Shown piece after piece: positions 61,681 to 64,000 of a DNA stretch of 64,000 bases (positions within the stretch are counted from its first letter, which is position 1; the number at the start of each line of letters is the position of its first letter). This stretch comes from DASRHD01 sp035485575. Its GTDB lineage: Bacteria > Verrucomicrobiota > Verrucomicrobiia > Opitutales > Opitutaceae. The stretch is from NCBI GenBank assembly GCA_035485575.1, contig DATHNW010000033.1, positions 1 to 64,000 of the forward strand, read 5' to 3'. The notes beneath the pieces are model-generated. The model was not told the DNA's origin. It ran no database searches and worked only from the letters and a program-made list of their open reading frames with translations. The position numbers and the translations under genes were made by a program.

Positions 61681-63993
61681 CTAGAAGCGGAACGAAAAGC
61701 CCCCGAACACGCCGAATCCGTCGCCCGGAAAGAACACGGCCGAGTCCTTGCCCGCGGCATTGAAGACCGGGCTGACACTCACGACGTAGTGCCGGTCGGC
61801 GAGGTTCCGGAAGTCCAGATGCACCTGCCAGCCTTTCTTCGGCGGCGCATAGCCGATCGTGGAGCCGAAAATGACGTATGGGTTGGTGAAAAAGGATTCG
61901 GCATAATCGATCCCGTAGCTCGAAGCGGCCTCGGCATTGGCGCCGAGGTAAAAGCCGCTCGGGTGATCATAACGCAGCTCCGCCTGATAGAAATTTTCCG
62001 GGATGCCCGGCAGGCGCTTGCCTCCGTAAATTGAGTCATGCTGGTAATGGAAGTCGCTCCACGTGTAGGCCTGCTGCAGCGTCACCTGCTGTTGCGATCC
62101 ATTGGCTGACGGGTTTGGCGAGGTCCTTCCGCCTTCCTGCCACAGCACGGTTTTCAGCGCCAATTCGATCCCTTGGTGGGTCGTGGGCGTGGCGTTCTCT
62201 TCGGCCGTCACGACGGGCGAAACGGACGGGGGCGAAACCACCGCCGTCAGGATTTCATTCTTCAAGTCCGAGTGATAGTAGCTGAGGCTCCACTGGGAAA
62301 TTCCGGCATCGCCCTGGGTTCCGAATTCCACCGTGGTGGCGGTTGCCGGCAGGATGTCGCGGTTGTAATTCTGCGTCGCCGTCGACCCTCCGGAGAAGGA
62401 CCAGGCGCTTTCCGGCTCGACGGAGCGGCTCACGTTGGCGAAGACCTCCACGTCGGGGGTCAGATTATAGCGCGCGCCCAGTCGCGGCGCGAGGTAGTAA
62501 CGGTTCTGGCTGTACTTTCTCGGCCCTGTTCCCTGGGGAGGAAAGCGCGTGTAGGTGATCTGGCTCTCGCGCACGACGTCGATCAATTGAACGCCCGTGG
62601 TGATCCAAAGATTCTTCACCACTTCCGAGTCGTTGCTGGCGAGCAGCACGTTGTCCGCTGATCCATTGTAATTGGCCTGCTTGAGCAAAGTGTAGAAGCC
62701 AATCGGAGCGCCATGATAGTTGGCGGGCGGTCCAGCGTAGTTGGTGTAGGCGTAGTCCTTAACCCCGCCATTCACCTGTGTCGTGGAGTCCACGGCCACG
62801 GTGGTGGTGCTCTGTCCCGCAAACGCGTTGTCGGTCCGGGTGTATTTCAAGCGGCCGGTCAGGTCATCCTGCCACCAATTGCTCCGTTCGGCGCCGTTGA
62901 TGATGATCGGGTAGTTGTGAAAGACGACGCCCAGCTCCAGCTTCGAATCGGCGTCGATCTTGTACGTCGTCTTGCTTCCGAGCCAGGTCGATCCGGGCTG
63001 AATGCGATTCGAATTCGCGATGAGGCTGGCCGGATTGGCCTGCGTCGGGTCCGCGATGAGTTGGGCCTTGGTCAGGGCCCCCGGATTGCTGAAATTCGTG
63101 TAGCCGTGGCGCAGATAAAACCGCGTCTCCAGGTTCGGATTGATGCGATAGCCGAAATTGGCCTCCAGGCGGGCGCTCCGCGATTGCGAGTGGACCTGGT
63201 AGCCGTGCCGGTCGGAATAGGTAAGGCTCGTGTAGTAGTCGAACTTGCCGTTCACGGCCCCATAGCTGAGCTGTCCTTTGTAGTACCCGAAGCTCCCCGC
63301 CTCGACACGCACCTGGTTTCCCGGCGCGCTGATTCCGGTGTTCGAGACGTAGTTGATCGCTCCGCCCAAGGTCAGCGCGCCATAGTCGAAAGCATTCGCT
63401 CCACGGAGAACCTCGACGTAGTTCAGTCCGAGCGGTTCGAACAATTCGAAGGGCGTACCGCCCGGTCCCGTCACCGGCAGGCCATCGAACAGGAAAAGCG
63501 CGCCCGAGCGGAAAAATCCCGTTCCCCGGTTGAGGCCCGAGCCACGGATTGAGATGCGGATGGCATCCTGGCCGCCGGCGGATTGCGCATACACGCCAGG
63601 CTGAAGGGCCAGAACGTCCGCGGCGGTGGAGACGCGGCTTTTTTCGAATGCTTCCGCTGTGACCAAGCTTGTTCCGCCCGGGATCTCGGACAGTACGGCC
63701 GCCGCGAGATCCGCACTCGGCGCGGTGGGTGATTGCACGGTTCCTGAGACGATCACTTTCGAGAGTTCGGCGGGCGCCGCTCCACCCGCGGAAGAAGCTG
63801 ATGCGGAATCGGTGGCTTCGGCGGCAATCGTCGAGCGGGAAAATGATCCCGCAATCATTATGGTTCCAAGCAGCGCGGCCGGGAGCAGGCGAAATTTAAA
63901 GTAATTGAACTGCCGGTGACTATTTTTGCTGACCGGCGACGAATCGCCGAAGGAGGAAAGCCCCCCCTGTGATGAATGGAAATTAACGGACAT
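61681..63993 (-). CDS. TonB-dependent outer-membrane receptor
   Basis: 770 residues from ATG at 63991-63993, almost at the right edge of the window. A long N-terminal signal region (about 33-58, FRLLPAALLGTIMIAGSFS), plug domain (about 90-230, SEIPGGTSLVTAEAFEKSRVSTAADVLALQPGVYAQSAGGQDAIRISIRGSG and GGAINYVSNTG), and a 22-strand barrel ending in a C-terminal FSFRF with the terminal aromatic residue. No clear TonB box is visible, but SKVIVSG upstream of the plug is a candidate. It leads the operon receptor-metQ-metI-sfnB-ntaA, so it probably imports an organosulfur compound. Its promoter lies outside the window. Confidence 0.92.
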   Translation of the reverse strand: MSVNFHSSQGGLSSFGDSSPVSKNSHRQFNYFKFRLLPAALLGTIMIAGSFSRSTIAAEATDSASASSAGGAAPAELSKVIVSGTVQSPTAPSADLAAAVLSEIPGGTSLVTAEAFEKSRVSTAADVLALQPGVYAQSAGGQDAIRISIRGSGLNRGTGFFRSGALFLFDGLPVTGPGGTPFELFEPLGLNYVEVLRGANAFDYGALTLGGAINYVSNTGISAPGNQVRVEAGSFGYYKGQLSYGAVNGKFDYYTSLTYSDRHGYQVHSQSRSARLEANFGYRINPNLETRFYLRHGYTNFSNPGALTKAQLIADPTQANPASLIANSNRIQPGSTWLGSKTTYKIDADSKLELGVVFHNYPIIINGAERSNWWQDDLTGRLKYTRTDNAFAGQSTTTVAVDSTTQVNGGVKDYAYTNYAGPPANYHGAPIGFYTLLKQANYNGSADNVLLASNDSEVVKNLWITTGVQLIDVVRESQITYTRFPPQGTGPRKYSQNRYYLAPRLGARYNLTPDVEVFANVSRSVEPESAWSFSGGSTATQNYNRDILPATATTVEFGTQGDAGISQWSLSYYHSDLKNEILTAVVSPPSVSPVVTAEENATPTTHQGIELALKTVLWQEGGRTSPNPSANGSQQQVTLQQAYTWSDFHYQHDSIYGGKRLPGIPENFYQAELRYDHPSGFYLGANAEAASSYGIDYAESFFTNPYVIFGSTIGYAPPKKGWQVHLDFRNLADRHYVVSVSPVFNAAGKDSAVFFPGDGFGVFGGFSFRF

Positions 63994-64000
63994 TTTTTTA

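Overview
The window looks like one contiguous chromosomal piece of a GC-rich Gram-negative bacterium, most likely a Verrucomicrobiota member of the Opitutaceae type. This is inferred from a PEP-CTERM protein, a DUF2341/LamG-ExbB fusion, Porin_5-type and LolA-like envelope proteins, weak Shine-Dalgarno sequences and overall protein style; no rRNA or other marker gene is present. I see no tRNA, rRNA, CRISPR, IS element or phage gene, and no recognisable transcription-factor gene.

Layout. (1) 1-3809: left end of an exopolysaccharide (EPS) region on the minus strand (truncated membrane protein, GT4 glycosyltransferase), a divergent uracil phosphoribosyltransferase and a SAM methyltransferase. (2) 3976-28914: a plus-strand envelope island. 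It holds a LolA-like exported protein coupled to a TPR protein, a PstS-like secreted binding protein, a PEP-CTERM protein, a TpsB outer-membrane transporter, a complete Ton motor (ExbB fused to DUF2341+LamG, ExbD, TonB), a Porin_5-type porin, a coiled-coil protein and a 3973-residue TpsA haemagglutinin-like adhesin. (3) 28874-41258: a minus-strand Wzx/Wzy-type EPS cluster (acyltransferase, five GT4-like glycosyltransferases, one GT9, Wzy-like polymerase, FkbM methyltransferase, Wzx flippase). (4) 42054-49916: RibBA, a heterodimeric ABC exporter, and a second Ton motor (TonB, ExbB, ExbD, coiled-coil protein). (5) 49941-63993: an organosulfur/methionine scavenging island with mirrored pairs of FMNH2-dependent monooxygenase plus SfnB-like oxidoreductase, a split methionine-type ABC transporter (MetN on plus; MetI and MetQ on minus), an aldo/keto reductase, HAD hydrolase, PLP aminotransferase, a base-compositionally odd esterase, and a TonB-dependent receptor.

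The most striking signal is non-coding. Intergenic regions in parts 1-3 carry GTNAC words spaced exactly 11 or 22 bp apart (at about 1823-1873, 2991-3048, 3875-3901, 6797-6825, 16804-16841, 39637-39652, 41454-41513). They lie before the EPS genes, the methyltransferase, the LolA-like protein, the PstS-like protein and the giant adhesin, and I found none before parts 4 and 5. Helically phased direct repeats of this kind are what PhoB/OmpR-type response regulators bind, and the copy before the PstS-like gene (CTGTCAC and CCGTCAC, 11 bp apart) resembles a Pho box. Together with the TpsA/TpsB/ExbB/ExbD gene set, this suggests a phosphate-responsive adhesin plus EPS matrix regulon, similar in content to the phosphate-depletion-regulated Pdt two-partner system of Pseudomonas aeruginosa. 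The regulon is an inference from sequence and needs testing.
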